Source: CAZMCH01 sp964564735 (lineage in GTDB: Bacteria > Poribacteria > DTPJ01). From it: a stretch of DNA of 64,000 bases. The position numbers and the translations under genes are program-made. Below are positions 9,849 to 18,665 of this stretch, one piece after another (positions within the stretch are counted from its first letter, which is position 1; the number at the start of each line of letters is the position of its first letter). The DNA lies in contig CAZMCH010000005.1 in assembly GCA_964564735.1 (NCBI GenBank), positions 18,483-82,482 of the forward strand, in the 5' to 3' direction. The notes beneath the pieces are model-generated. The model saw nothing but the letters and a program-made list of their open reading frames with translations, made no database searches and was not told the DNA's origin.

Positions 9849-10697
9849 TCAAATTAATTGATTTTGAAAATTATCAAATCTTTTCAAAGCCCAATTAATA
9901 TAGTTTTCGTCTTTTTCAACCATTGTAAATCTTCTTCCATGTTTATATGAAGCAACAGCAGTCGTGCAAGTTCCACTGAATGGATCAAAAACTAAATCAT
10001 CTCTATTAGTTGAGGCAAGGATAATCCTCTCAAGCAAAGGAAGGGGCTTTTGAGTTGAATGAACCTTTATGCCTTTTTCATCTTTTAGCCTTTCAAAACC
10101 ATTGCAAATGCTAAAATACCAATCGTTTCTCATTTGTTTGCCGTCATTATGTTTTTTCATTTCTTCGTAATTGAAGGTGTAATCTTTTACTTTTTTGTCT
10201 TTGACTGCCCAAATTAAAGTCTCTGTTGCATTTGTAAATCTTACACCCTTAAAATTTGGCATTGGATTTGACTTTATCCAATGAATATCATTCAGAATCC
10301 AATAACCAATATCTTGCATAATGCTTCCTACACGAAAAATATTATGATAAGAGTCAATAACCCAAATAGTTCCGTTTTTCTTTAGAAGCCTCTTTGCTTC
10401 TTTTAACCATGCCCTTGTGAATTCGTCATAATGTTCAAAACTATTGAATTGATCCCATTCATCATCAACAGCATCAACTTTTGTATTATTTGGTCTGTAT
10501 AACTCATTCTGCAATTGCATGTTATAGGGCGGGTCAGCAAAGATCATGTCAAAAGTTTCATCTTTGATTTTTTTCATTACTTCCAGACAGTCACCAAAAA
10601 TGATCTTATTTATTATTTCTGATTCGTCATTGAAAGTTTTGATTTTTTTGATTTCAATATCTATGTTGGTTATTTTATTTTCTTGATTATTTTGCAT
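9849..10697 (-). CDS. Orphan DNA adenine-N6 methyltransferase, HinfI/CcrM type
   Basis: A 282-residue beta-class methyltransferase. The catalytic DPPYN is at 55-59 and the SAM-binding FDPFSGTCTT at about 237-246, in the order typical of M.HinfI and CcrM. Long stretches follow M.HinfI closely (VDDEWDQFNSF, GTIWVIDSYHNIFR, IGYWILNDIHWIKSNPMPNF, KVHSTQKPLPLL), so GANTC or a related site is the likely target. It ends about 45 residues after motif I and lacks the C-terminal extension of CcrM. No restriction endonuclease is adjacent, so it is solitary here and could serve cell-cycle or gene regulation. The usual second Gly of FxGxG is replaced (SGTCT). It reads away from the divergent hisF. Confidence 0.88.
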   Translation of the reverse strand: MQNNQENKITNIDIEIKKIKTFNDESEIINKIIFGDCLEVMKKIKDETFDMIFADPPYNMQLQNELYRPNNTKVDAVDDEWDQFNSFEHYDEFTRAWLKEAKRLLKKNGTIWVIDSYHNIFRVGSIMQDIGYWILNDIHWIKSNPMPNFKGVRFTNATETLIWAVKDKKVKDYTFNYEEMKKHNDGKQMRNDWYFSICNGFERLKDEKGIKVHSTQKPLPLLERIILASTNRDDLVFDPFSGTCTTAVASYKHGRRFTMVEKDENYINWALKRFDNFQNQLI

Positions 10698-10714
10698 AAT
10701 TTGATAACATTAAG

Positions 10715-10852
10715 TTAGTAACATGACTTTTTCAACTATGACATAAGAAAGACCTTTCTCATCGTTCATGGTGACAAAAATGTCATTTTGAACATATTGA
10801 AGAATCTCTTTTTATCGTTATCTATTGCAAACTGAAAAAGTCGTATTAGTAA
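10715..10852. repeat. MITE-like element, about 138 bp, with 20-bp terminal inverted repeats
   Basis: The left end TTAGTAACATGACTTTTTCA (10715-10734) and the reverse complement of the right end (10833-10852), TTACTAATACGACTTTTTCA, match at 17 of 20 positions. The interior is non-coding and includes ATGTCATTTTGAAC. It lies between the divergent methyltransferase and hisF. The end motif TACGACTTTTTCA recurs at about 24523, just after the RiPP cassette. No clear target-site duplication was found. Confidence 0.6.
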
Positions 10853-10944
10853 GATATAATCAGTTGTAATTCTATTATATGATAGTAAATTAATAGAAAA
10901 TGAGCAAGTAAATTAAGTTCCATTGCTATAAATAGGAGAAAAAA

Positions 10945-11712
10945 ATGTCAGATTACATAAGAATAATACCTTGTCTGGATGTAAAAGATGGTAGGCTTGT
11001 AAAAGGAGTGCATTTTGTTGATTTAAAAGATGTTGGCGATCCAGCGGAGATTGGTGCAAAGTATGCTTCCGAAGGGGCTGATGAGATTGTATTCTTGGAT
11101 ATTACCGCAACAGTTGAGAAACGAAAAACAATGGTAGAGGTTGTTAGAAGAACCGCAAAAGGCATAACTGTTCCGCTTGCTGTCGGTGGAGGAATAGGCT
11201 CTGTCCAAGATATAGAAGCACTTTTGGATGCAGGGGCTTCAAAGGTATCTATAAATACTGCTGGTGTAAGAAATCCCAGTCTTATAGAAGAAGCCTCCAA
11301 GAAATTTGGAAGCAAATGTATTGTCGTTGCAATAGATACAAGCAAATCCGATAAATTGCCTTCAGGTTTTGAGGTAATGGTAAGAGGCGGAAGAGAAGGA
11401 GTAGGCATCGACGCTGTTGAATGGGCAAAGAAAGTTGAGCAACTTGGTGCAGGTGAGATACTTCCAACAAGCATGGACACTGATGGCACTCAAAATGGCT
11501 ATGATATACCTATGACAAGGGCAATAGCTGATGCTGTCAGACTGCCAGTTATAGCATCAGGAGGGGCTGGAACGCTTGAACATCTATACGAAGCAGTTGT
11601 TGATGGCAAGGCTGATGCTGTTCTTGTAGCTTCTGTGTTTCATTTTGGGATACATACAATTGCAGAAGCAAAGGAATTCCTTGCTAATAAGGGAATATCT
11701 GTCCGTATGTAA
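10945..11712 (+). CDS. hisF: Imidazole glycerol phosphate synthase, cyclase subunit HisF
   Basis: A 255-residue TIM barrel of normal length. The start MSDYIRIIPCLDVKDGRLVKG and the later IVVAIDTSK carry the two catalytic aspartates of HisF. The phosphate-binding loops appear as AVGGGIGSVQDI and IASGGAGTLEHL. With HisH it converts PRFAR and glutamine-derived ammonia to IGP and AICAR in histidine synthesis. AGGAG lies a few bases before the ATG. No other his gene is in the window, so the pathway genes are scattered in this genome or hisH lies elsewhere. Confidence 0.96.
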   Translation: MSDYIRIIPCLDVKDGRLVKGVHFVDLKDVGDPAEIGAKYASEGADEIVFLDITATVEKRKTMVEVVRRTAKGITVPLAVGGGIGSVQDIEALLDAGASKVSINTAGVRNPSLIEEASKKFGSKCIVVAIDTSKSDKLPSGFEVMVRGGREGVGIDAVEWAKKVEQLGAGEILPTSMDTDGTQNGYDIPMTRAIADAVRLPVIASGGAGTLEHLYEAVVDGKADAVLVASVFHFGIHTIAEAKEFLANKGISVRM

Positions 11713-11750
11713 TTTTGGCAAGGTGACTAATTCCAATAGGATAAAACAAT

Positions 11751-11897
11751 ATGAGAGAATTCATTCAGAAAATTAGAGATGAAATAATGGCAACAAAAGA
11801 TACTGTCTGCCTTCAGCGTGCATATCTTATAACAGAAGCATACCAAAAATACGAAGGCGAACCTATACCAATAAAGCGTGCTAATGCAATTGTCTAA
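11751..11897 (+). pseudogene. N-terminal stub of a pyruvate formate-lyase/glycyl radical enzyme
   Basis: A 48-codon frame reading MREFIQKIRDEIMATKDTVC followed by LQRAYLITEAYQKYEGEPIP and IKRANAIV, then a stop. This is the usual beginning of glycyl radical enzymes of the PFL/glycerol dehydratase type: the ERAxLxTE-x-Y-x-x-x-EGxP-x-x-x-RRAxAL region that precedes the barrel. The remaining 700 or so residues are absent, and the next 95 bp contain nothing recognisable before the isomerase gene. A related, longer enzyme lies at the right edge of the window. Most likely it is a decayed remnant; a functional micropeptide is less likely. Confidence 0.7.
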
Positions 11898-11991
11898 AAA
11901 TTGGATAAATCTATATTGTTTAATAACTATGCTTTTGCGCTTTTTATATCTGAAAACACATTTTTTAAAATGAATTTGGAGGAAAAGTAAA

Positions 11992-12954
11992 ATGAAACTC
12001 GGAGTATTAACAGCATTGTTTAGCGATCAACCTCTTGAAAAAGTCTTAGAATATTTAAAGAACGCTGGACTTGAGGCGATTGAGCTTGGCGCAGGAAATT
12101 TTGCCCCAACAGCGCATTGCAATCCAGATATTTTGCTTAATGATGATAAAGAATTTGACAAATTCAAAAAGCTAATAGATAGTTTTGAGTTAGAAATAAG
12201 TTCATTAAGCTGTCATGGCAATCCTGTTCATCCAAACAAAGAGATCGCACAAAAAAACATTGATGCGCAACATAAGGCTATTCTCTTGGCTGAAAAACTA
12301 GGTGTTGGTGTTGTAAATGGCTTTTCAGGCTGTCCGGGTGATTGTGAAACTGCAAAATATCCTAACTGGGTTACATGCCCTTGGCCTCCTGACTTCCTAG
12401 AAATACTCGAATGGCAATGGGAAAAGAAAGTCATACCTTTCTGGAAAGAAGAAAATGATTTTCTAAAAGAGCATAATGTAAAGATGGCTTTGGAGATGCA
12501 CCCCGGATTTGTTGTATATAATACAGAAACTTTATTAAAATTACGCTCTATTGCTGGAGATCAGATCGGCGCAAACTTTGATCCAAGCCACTTATTTTGG
12601 CAAGGGATCGATCCATTGGCAAGCATTAGGAAATTAGGCAAGGCAATATTCCATATACACGCAAAAGATACAAAAGTTTGCCCATATAACGCACCAGTAA
12701 ATGGCGTTCTTGATACAAAGCATTATAGCGATGAAATAAACAGATCTTGGATATTCCGAACCGTTGGATATGGGCATGATTATTCATTCTGGAAAGATTT
12801 TGTCAGCACATTAAGGATGGTCGGCTATGACGGCGTTCTAAGCATTGAACATGAAGACAGCTTAATGTCTGCTAATGAGGGATTAATGAAAGCTGTAACA
12901 TTTTTGAAAGAAATTATCCTAAAAGAAAAACTTGGTGCGATGTGGTGGGCATAA
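11992..12954 (+). CDS. Sugar phosphate isomerase/epimerase-like TIM barrel (AP-endonuclease 2 superfamily)
   Basis: A 320-residue xylose-isomerase-like barrel. The start MKLGVLTALFSDQPLEKVLE, LEAIELGAGNF, SCHGNPVHP, LEMHPGF (metal-ligand Glu), NFDPSHLFWQGID (metal-ligand Asp/His), IFHIHAKDT and LSIEHED are the barrel-end motifs of this superfamily. Such enzymes isomerise or epimerise keto-sugars with a divalent metal. The substrate is unknown. A strong GGAGG lies before the ATG. It is the first gene of an operon with the following reductase (11 nt away), dehydratase and deacetylase-like genes, so a sugar or sugar-acid catabolic role is likely. Confidence 0.85.
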   Translation: MKLGVLTALFSDQPLEKVLEYLKNAGLEAIELGAGNFAPTAHCNPDILLNDDKEFDKFKKLIDSFELEISSLSCHGNPVHPNKEIAQKNIDAQHKAILLAEKLGVGVVNGFSGCPGDCETAKYPNWVTCPWPPDFLEILEWQWEKKVIPFWKEENDFLKEHNVKMALEMHPGFVVYNTETLLKLRSIAGDQIGANFDPSHLFWQGIDPLASIRKLGKAIFHIHAKDTKVCPYNAPVNGVLDTKHYSDEINRSWIFRTVGYGHDYSFWKDFVSTLRMVGYDGVLSIEHEDSLMSANEGLMKAVTFLKEIILKEKLGAMWWA

Positions 12955-12965
12955 GGAGAAGACAA

Positions 12966-14078
12966 ATGCAATATCGGAAATTGGGAAGGACAGGCGTAGA
13001 TGTCAGCGCAATAAGTCTAGGAACAGAATACCTTATTAATATTCCTCGTGAAGATGTCGTTGCTGTAATACATGAAGCACTTGCGCAGGGAATCAACTAT
13101 TTTGATTTATTTTTTGCTCAACCAGAATTTCGTGACAACATGGGTTTTGCTTTCAAGGGCTATAGAGATAAAGCGATGCTTGCAAGTCATCTAGGGTCTA
13201 TTCATGAGGACGGTCAATATAATAAAACCAGAGATTTAAATACTGCAAAAAAATTCTTTGAGGATTTTCTTATTCGTTATAATACCGATTATGTTGACGT
13301 TTTATATATTCATAACAGCGATGGACAAGAAGATTATGATATTGTGATGAATGATGGATTCCTTGAGACTGCGCAACGCTATGTCGAAGAGGGTAAAGCA
13401 AAATATATTGCTTTCAGCGGGCATACTGTATCAACAGCAAAGCAGGCAGTTGAGAGTGGATTTATTGATATACTGATGTTTCCAATAAGCTTAGTTGGCA
13501 ATGTCACTCCCGGCAAAAAGGATTTGCTCAATGCTTGTGTCAAATATGATGTTGCTTTGGTTGCTATGAAGCCCTATGCTGGTGGAAAGCTTTTGCAACA
13601 TGATAAGTTAATGTCTTTAGAGCATTGGCAAACAGGCGGACCCAAAGCTGAAATGGAAAAGAAAAAGCAAATAACACCTATAAAGTGTCTTTCCTATACA
13701 TTATCTCAGGTTGGCGTATCTAATGTAGTTCCGGGGTGTAGGACTGTTCAGGAATTACATGAAGCACTTGCATATTTTGATGCCACTGATGAAGAAAAAG
13801 ACTTTTCTGATATTATAAATGATTTTCAGCAATATATTACGGGTGAGTGTGTCTATTGTAATCACTGCTTACCATGTCCATCGGAGATTGATATTGGTCA
13901 AACAATAAGGCTTTTTGAGATAGCTCAAAATAACATGACTAATGAGATAAAATCAGCATATCTTGCTATGCCTAAAAACGCATCTGATTGTGTTCAATGC
14001 GGTTCATGTATGGAGCGCTGTCCTTTTGAGGTAGATGTGATCTCAAAAATGGAGCAAGCATCTAAAATTTTTGCTTAA
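12966..14078 (+). CDS. Aldo/keto reductase with C-terminal 4Fe-4S ferredoxin domain
   Basis: About 370 residues. The N-terminal MQYRKLGRTGVDVSAISLGTE and the barrel region (YFDLFFAQPEFRDNMGFA, YVDVLYIHNSDG, KYIAFSGHTV, VVPGCRTVQEL) are typical of NADP-dependent aldo/keto reductases. The C-terminus adds two cysteine clusters, CVYCNHCLPCPSEIDI and CVQCGSCMERCPFEVDV, which should bind iron-sulfur clusters. It likely moves electrons between a sugar-derived carbonyl/alcohol and a ferredoxin or nucleotide. I start at 12966, where AAGGAG sits 7 nt upstream; an upstream in-frame ATG inside the previous gene lacks one. It is the second gene of the sugar operon. Confidence 0.88.
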   Translation: MQYRKLGRTGVDVSAISLGTEYLINIPREDVVAVIHEALAQGINYFDLFFAQPEFRDNMGFAFKGYRDKAMLASHLGSIHEDGQYNKTRDLNTAKKFFEDFLIRYNTDYVDVLYIHNSDGQEDYDIVMNDGFLETAQRYVEEGKAKYIAFSGHTVSTAKQAVESGFIDILMFPISLVGNVTPGKKDLLNACVKYDVALVAMKPYAGGKLLQHDKLMSLEHWQTGGPKAEMEKKKQITPIKCLSYTLSQVGVSNVVPGCRTVQELHEALAYFDATDEEKDFSDIINDFQQYITGECVYCNHCLPCPSEIDIGQTIRLFEIAQNNMTNEIKSAYLAMPKNASDCVQCGSCMERCPFEVDVISKMEQASKIFA

Positions 14079-14099
14079 ATTTACATAAGGAGAGGCTTA

Positions 14100-15281
14100 A
14101 TGAAACCATTGGAGGTTCTCTCGGAGTCAGAAAAAGGTCGAATTCGTATTACAGCGATCAAGGCTATGCAAATGAAAAATACCGGAGGTCAATCTTTAAT
14201 AAAGGTAGAGACGGATGCAGGAATATGCGGAATTGGCGAAGCTGGTGTATCTGGACCTATAGCAAGAGCGCAGATTCGAAATATGGAATCTCTACTTATA
14301 GGGAAAGACCCAATGGATATTCAGGTGTTGTTTGATCGAATGATTAATTTGATGCACCCATACAGAGCAAGTATTCCCACAATAAGCGGAATTGATATTG
14401 CCTTGTGGGATATAGCAGGAAAAGTTCTAAATCGTCCAATATCAAAATTACTTTCTGGTAGATTTCGTGATGAGGTATCACTATACATTAATACAGGCAC
14501 AAACTTGCTTGATAAATCTGCATGTAAAGATTGGTCGCAAAAACTCAAAGAGTCTAAAGAAGGTTGGAATACAATAAAATTAGGCTTTGAAGGTATACTA
14601 AATCATAAATCGCCTAAAAGAGAATTATCTCCGGGTCGTCCATCACAAATGATGACAGCAACGGAACTAAACTTGATTCGTGAAGGCTTTGAGAACTGTC
14701 GTGAGGCATTGGGAAATGATATAGACTTTATCATTCATTGTCACAATGAATGGGATTTACCAAGTGCGATAGGTTTATCACAAGCAGTCGCATCTAGTAA
14801 TCCCTTGTGGATAGAAGATGCCATGCCCGTAGCATATTCTGATAGCTGGAAAGCCCTAAAACATGCTTCTCCAGTTCGTATTGAAACAGGCGAAAAACTG
14901 GAGCTAGCTAAGGAATTCTTGCCCTTTATTGTAAATGAGGCAGTTGATGTCATACAACCTGATATTGTATTTGCTGGTGGTTTTACTGGTTGTCAGAAGA
15001 TTGCAGACCTTGCCTCATTATATTATATCCCACTTACAACGCATAACGTTGGTAGCCTTGTTCACAACATTGCAACAATACACTTTGGGGCATCAACCAG
15101 AAACTTTGTAATGTCTGAAACTCGTATAAGCCAATTAAAGTTAATTCATGAGATGGGTCAAGAAGAGATTAGTGTTAAAGATGGCAAAATAAAGGTACCA
15201 GATGGACCAGGACTTGGTATTACATTGATCGATGATGTATTAAAAGCCAATATGGAAAGCGGAGAGCCTTATTGGAATTGA
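14100..15281 (+). CDS. Mandelate racemase/muconate-lactonising (enolase superfamily) dehydratase
   Basis: A 393-residue enolase-superfamily protein. The N-terminal capping domain (ITAIKAMQMK, TDAGICGIGEAG) is followed by the barrel with ISGIDIALWDIAGK, DFIIHCHNEWD (metal ligand plus likely acid/base His), WIEDAMPV (second metal ligand), ETGEKL (third metal ligand) and TTHNVGSL (catalytic His). The pattern is closest to the D-mannonate/D-galactonate dehydratase group, which removes water from sugar acids to give 2-keto-3-deoxy products. It lies 21 nt after the reductase and is part of the same operon. The exact sugar acid cannot be decided from sequence alone. Confidence 0.86.
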   Translation: MKPLEVLSESEKGRIRITAIKAMQMKNTGGQSLIKVETDAGICGIGEAGVSGPIARAQIRNMESLLIGKDPMDIQVLFDRMINLMHPYRASIPTISGIDIALWDIAGKVLNRPISKLLSGRFRDEVSLYINTGTNLLDKSACKDWSQKLKESKEGWNTIKLGFEGILNHKSPKRELSPGRPSQMMTATELNLIREGFENCREALGNDIDFIIHCHNEWDLPSAIGLSQAVASSNPLWIEDAMPVAYSDSWKALKHASPVRIETGEKLELAKEFLPFIVNEAVDVIQPDIVFAGGFTGCQKIADLASLYYIPLTTHNVGSLVHNIATIHFGASTRNFVMSETRISQLKLIHEMGQEEISVKDGKIKVPDGPGLGITLIDDVLKANMESGEPYWN

Positions 15282-15354
15282 AAAAAACTTTTTCTACCGA
15301 TTCAGAAGAGAGGTTATTTGAGGTGGAATAAGCATAAAAACTAAGGGAGAAACT

Positions 15355-17109
15355 ATGATAACAGCTTACGTTTATGATGATGATTTACGTATTAAGGCGA
15401 ATAAAAAAGGGAAAAACTATTGGTATGAATATATCAAAGAGATGAATGAACAATTGGGTTTACACGCAAAGGCAATTCCAAGCAAATCATTGGAAAATAA
15501 AACCCTATTTGATGAGATAATGATACTTTTTATCGGTGATTTACCTGAATCAAGACTTAAAGACAATATAAAAAATAATCTTTCTGAATGGGTGAAAAAT
15601 GGTGGAGTTTTGATCGGCTTTAATACTGCTGGGCTTGACGAAATCTTCGGAAATACTTATGATTCAGTTATATCTCAACCTGAAAGCGATTGGACAATAT
15701 CAGGCTATTTCTCGCTTAATACCGATCCACTTACAGCCGATATACACTCATATCTTCATCCTGAACAAAAGCTGATAATCTTTTCAGATATTCGTTGTCT
15801 GATTCCCAAAGACTCAAAAGAGATTGCCCATCTTTATAACACTGATTATTCAGCGATAACAAGCAGAGATTACGGGAAAGGACATGCCTATTATTTCGCC
15901 TTCAATGTGCCTCAAACAATATGGGTATTACATCAAGGCATACCGATAACCCATGACAGAGATGGTGATGGCTATTATCGCACAGGCGATCTAATACCGA
16001 CAGGTGATAATGAACGTGAAGTGCTTTATGCTGATGAGATAATTTTCCTAATCCAAAATATGATTGCTCACAAGCCACAGCCATTGATATATCAAATACC
16101 TCCGAAAGATGATCAAATACCTGATGCAATGTTCTTTTGGGGTGGAGATGACGAAGCTGCTACTGGAACTCAATTATGGGCGTCTAATTGGATGAAAGAA
16201 AAGGGATTGCCATATCATATAAACATCATGCGAAATGCTCAGGGTAATTTCACCGTAACAAAAGAGGAGTATGAGGCAATAAAAGCTAACGGGCATGAGC
16301 CTTCGCTTCATTATAACTTTATTGATAACTTTGATCCGCTTGCATTTACAGAAGAGCAACTAAAAGAGCAGATGGACGCATATTATAAAATGTATGGCGA
16401 ATATCCGATATGCACAGTGAATCACTGGTGTCGCTGGACTGGTTGGGCTGACACTGCAAGATGGATGATGAACGCTGGCGGTAAAGCGGATAACAGCTTT
16501 ATACATCATCGCTTGCCCCCGTTGAATCCATGCAATCGGCTTGGATTTGTATTTGGGACAAGTTTCCCTTTCTTTTTCTATGATGATTATGAGCATGAAA
16601 ACGCAAAGTTAGACTTTCTTGAAGAACCGATCACTGCTTATGAGATTGGTTATAGTGCAACTGACGTTACAGATTTTGATATTATACACAAGTCCATTGA
16701 TATGGCTATAAATTATCATCTTGTAATGGATATGTTCTATCATCCTATCAATGTTTATAGCCATCAATCTTGTCGAGATGCCATTGAGGAAGATTTGAGA
16801 TATATTGATAGCAAAGGCATTGTCGCTGTCCATAAAGGCAATGACGGAATATGGGAATGGTGGCATAAAAGATCAAAATCAAGTGTTTATGATATTGAAA
16901 TTAAAGGCGAAACTATCAGCTTTTCTGTAAACTGCGAATATGACGAGGGTGTGATAGTTAGAATTCCGATTAAATCAGACAAATCAGACTTTTCGCCAAC
17001 GTGTGATGGACAGAAGGCAAGTTATAAGATGCGTAGGGATTTTGGCAGAGATTGGCTTTTTGTAATTGTTCCAAAGGGTAAACACAGAGTAGAATTGAAA
17101 ATGACTTGA
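15355..17109 (+). CDS. Two-domain protein: GATase/ThuA-like N-terminus plus polysaccharide-deacetylase-like domain
   Basis: A 584-residue protein with no signal peptide. Residues 1-240 look like a class-I glutamine-amidotransferase/ThuA-like Rossmann domain (IMILFIGDLPESRL, WVKNGGVLIGFNT, DYGKGHAYYFAFN). From about 260 a barrel resembling polysaccharide deacetylase or glycoside hydrolase/deacetylase follows: AMFFWGGDDEAA (likely metal Asp), KANGHEPSLHYNF (metal His) and TVNHWCRWTGW. A beta domain closes the protein. It could remove acyl groups from, or bind, a saccharide whose products feed the three genes upstream. It is the fourth and last gene of the operon. Family placement is by motif only. 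Confidence 0.62.
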   Translation: MITAYVYDDDLRIKANKKGKNYWYEYIKEMNEQLGLHAKAIPSKSLENKTLFDEIMILFIGDLPESRLKDNIKNNLSEWVKNGGVLIGFNTAGLDEIFGNTYDSVISQPESDWTISGYFSLNTDPLTADIHSYLHPEQKLIIFSDIRCLIPKDSKEIAHLYNTDYSAITSRDYGKGHAYYFAFNVPQTIWVLHQGIPITHDRDGDGYYRTGDLIPTGDNEREVLYADEIIFLIQNMIAHKPQPLIYQIPPKDDQIPDAMFFWGGDDEAATGTQLWASNWMKEKGLPYHINIMRNAQGNFTVTKEEYEAIKANGHEPSLHYNFIDNFDPLAFTEEQLKEQMDAYYKMYGEYPICTVNHWCRWTGWADTARWMMNAGGKADNSFIHHRLPPLNPCNRLGFVFGTSFPFFFYDDYEHENAKLDFLEEPITAYEIGYSATDVTDFDIIHKSIDMAINYHLVMDMFYHPINVYSHQSCRDAIEEDLRYIDSKGIVAVHKGNDGIWEWWHKRSKSSVYDIEIKGETISFSVNCEYDEGVIVRIPIKSDKSDFSPTCDGQKASYKMRRDFGRDWLFVIVPKGKHRVELKMT

Positions 17110-17299
17110 CATATACTATTTACTAATTTACTATGTTTGGGTCTTTTAACTTTCCCAATTGCAGAATGATTAATAAATCCTTGCTTATATGGTATATTTT
17201 ATGTTAAAATGAGTATGTTAAGCAATTATCAATAAAAATCTCGAACTTATGGCTTATCATGTTATTTTCTTATAGCAAATGAAGCAGAAGAATATTAAA

Positions 17300-17440
17300 A
17301 TGATATTCGCTAAAACAAACAATGAAAAAATAGAACTACTAAAAGCCGAATTTAACTCAACAAAAGACGCAAATATGTATGCTCCTCAAACGTATGAAGA
17401 TCAAATGGAATTAAATGAAAATGAACTCATTTCTGTTTAA
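17300..17440 (+). CDS. Possible 46-residue small protein, unrecognised
   Basis: In the 400-bp gap before the radical SAM genes, an ATG at 17300 opens a frame reading MIFAKTNNEKIELLKAEFNS and ending NENELISV with TAA at 17440. It is acidic, helix-prone and lacks cysteine. There is no strong ribosome-binding site. It may be chance, a decayed gene or a small partner of the cassette that follows. The rest of the gap shows only AT-rich DNA with a weak promoter-like TTGATA-N17-TATTTT at 17449-17477. Confidence 0.3.
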   Translation: MIFAKTNNEKIELLKAEFNSTKDANMYAPQTYEDQMELNENELISV

Positions 17441-17518
17441 GAAAATTATTGATAGTTACTTAATGCTTTAATATTTTATCTATTTGAGAAATTTCTCAAT
17501 CAAAAAGGAATAATGGAA

Positions 17519-18628
17519 ATGAAACTGATTAATACGCCAAGAACTCTTGATATAGAAATAACTAATAGATGTAACCTCAGATGTAATTATTGCAGTCATT
17601 TTACAAGCAGCGGCGATGTTGATCATGATTTGCCCAAAGAGGAATGGCTAAAATTCTTTGAAGAATTAAACAAATATGCAATTCTTGATGTTACCATTTC
17701 TGGTGGTGAGGCTTTTTATCGCAAAGATTTAAAAGATATAATAGACGGAATTGTGCATAATAGAATGCGTTTTAGTATTCTCAGTAATGGAACATTGATC
17801 GATGATGATATGGCAGAATTTTTATCATTAACAGGACGTTGTAACAGCGTTCAAGTATCAATTGATGGTTCTGTTCCAACTACTCACGATTCTTTTAGAG
17901 GAAAAGGCAATTTTGTAAAAGCAGTAAATGGAGTCAAAGCCCTTCAAAAACATGGTATTAATGTTGCCATTAGAGTTACAATTCATAAAAAGAATGTAGA
18001 TGAACTTGATGATATTGCAAAATTTTTATTGGAAGATATGGGACTTCCTAATTTTTCAACCAATTCAGCTTCATATATGGGATTATGCAGACAAAACGCA
18101 GAGCAAGTTCAATTAACTGCTGATGAACGCAGTAGAGCTATGGTAACTTTATTAAGGCTTTCTAAGAAATATGATGGGCGCATAAGTGCAAATGCTGGTC
18201 CATTGGCTGAGGGACGGGCATGGCTTGAAATGGAAAAAGCTAGATTAGAAAATAAAGAAGCAATTGCAAATAGGGGGTATCTTACTGGTTGTGGTGGATT
18301 CTGGAGCAAGCTTGCTGTGCGCGCTGATGGTGTTATAATTCCATGCGGACAGATGCCACATATTGAATTGGGACGGATTAATCAGGATGATCTTAAAGAC
18401 ATCTGGCAAAATAGCCCGGAACTGAAAAGATTAAGAGAAAGGCGTGATATACCACTAAGTGAATTTGAATTCTGTAACGGTTGTGAGTATATAAATTATT
18501 GCACTGGAAGTTGTCCTGCCTTAGCTTATACACTTATAGGGATTGATAATCATCCAAGTCCTGATTCTTGTCTGAGAAGATTTCTTAGTGAAGGTGGCAA
18601 AATTCCAGACGAAAACTTACTTTATTAA
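17519..18628 (+). CDS. Radical SAM/SPASM peptide maturase, ScmE-like
   Basis: About 369 residues. The radical SAM cluster motif CNLRCNYC (Cys 18, 22, 25 from this start) binds the 4Fe-4S that cleaves SAM; ISGGEAF is the SAM-contact GGE motif. The C-terminal SPASM region has CGGFWSKLAVRADGVIIPCGQ and CNGCEYINYCTGSCPALA, ligands for auxiliary clusters. Such enzymes install thioether or C-C links in ribosomal peptides. The opening MKLINTPRTLDIEIT is what I recall for ScmE of the SynChlorMet cassette. I prefer 17519 because AAGGAA is about 9 nt upstream; 17513 is too close to it. It is the first gene of the cassette, 37 nt before the next maturase. Confidence 0.8.
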   Translation: MKLINTPRTLDIEITNRCNLRCNYCSHFTSSGDVDHDLPKEEWLKFFEELNKYAILDVTISGGEAFYRKDLKDIIDGIVHNRMRFSILSNGTLIDDDMAEFLSLTGRCNSVQVSIDGSVPTTHDSFRGKGNFVKAVNGVKALQKHGINVAIRVTIHKKNVDELDDIAKFLLEDMGLPNFSTNSASYMGLCRQNAEQVQLTADERSRAMVTLLRLSKKYDGRISANAGPLAEGRAWLEMEKARLENKEAIANRGYLTGCGGFWSKLAVRADGVIIPCGQMPHIELGRINQDDLKDIWQNSPELKRLRERRDIPLSEFEFCNGCEYINYCTGSCPALAYTLIGIDNHPSPDSCLRRFLSEGGKIPDENLLY

Positions 18629-18665
18629 TAAAATAATTATTATAAACAATCTTAGGATGTAGATT

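Noticed and set aside
10953..11489. 178-codon open frame opposite hisF
   Set aside because: It lies entirely within hisF on the other strand; the Ser/Pro-rich translation is typical of an antisense shadow.
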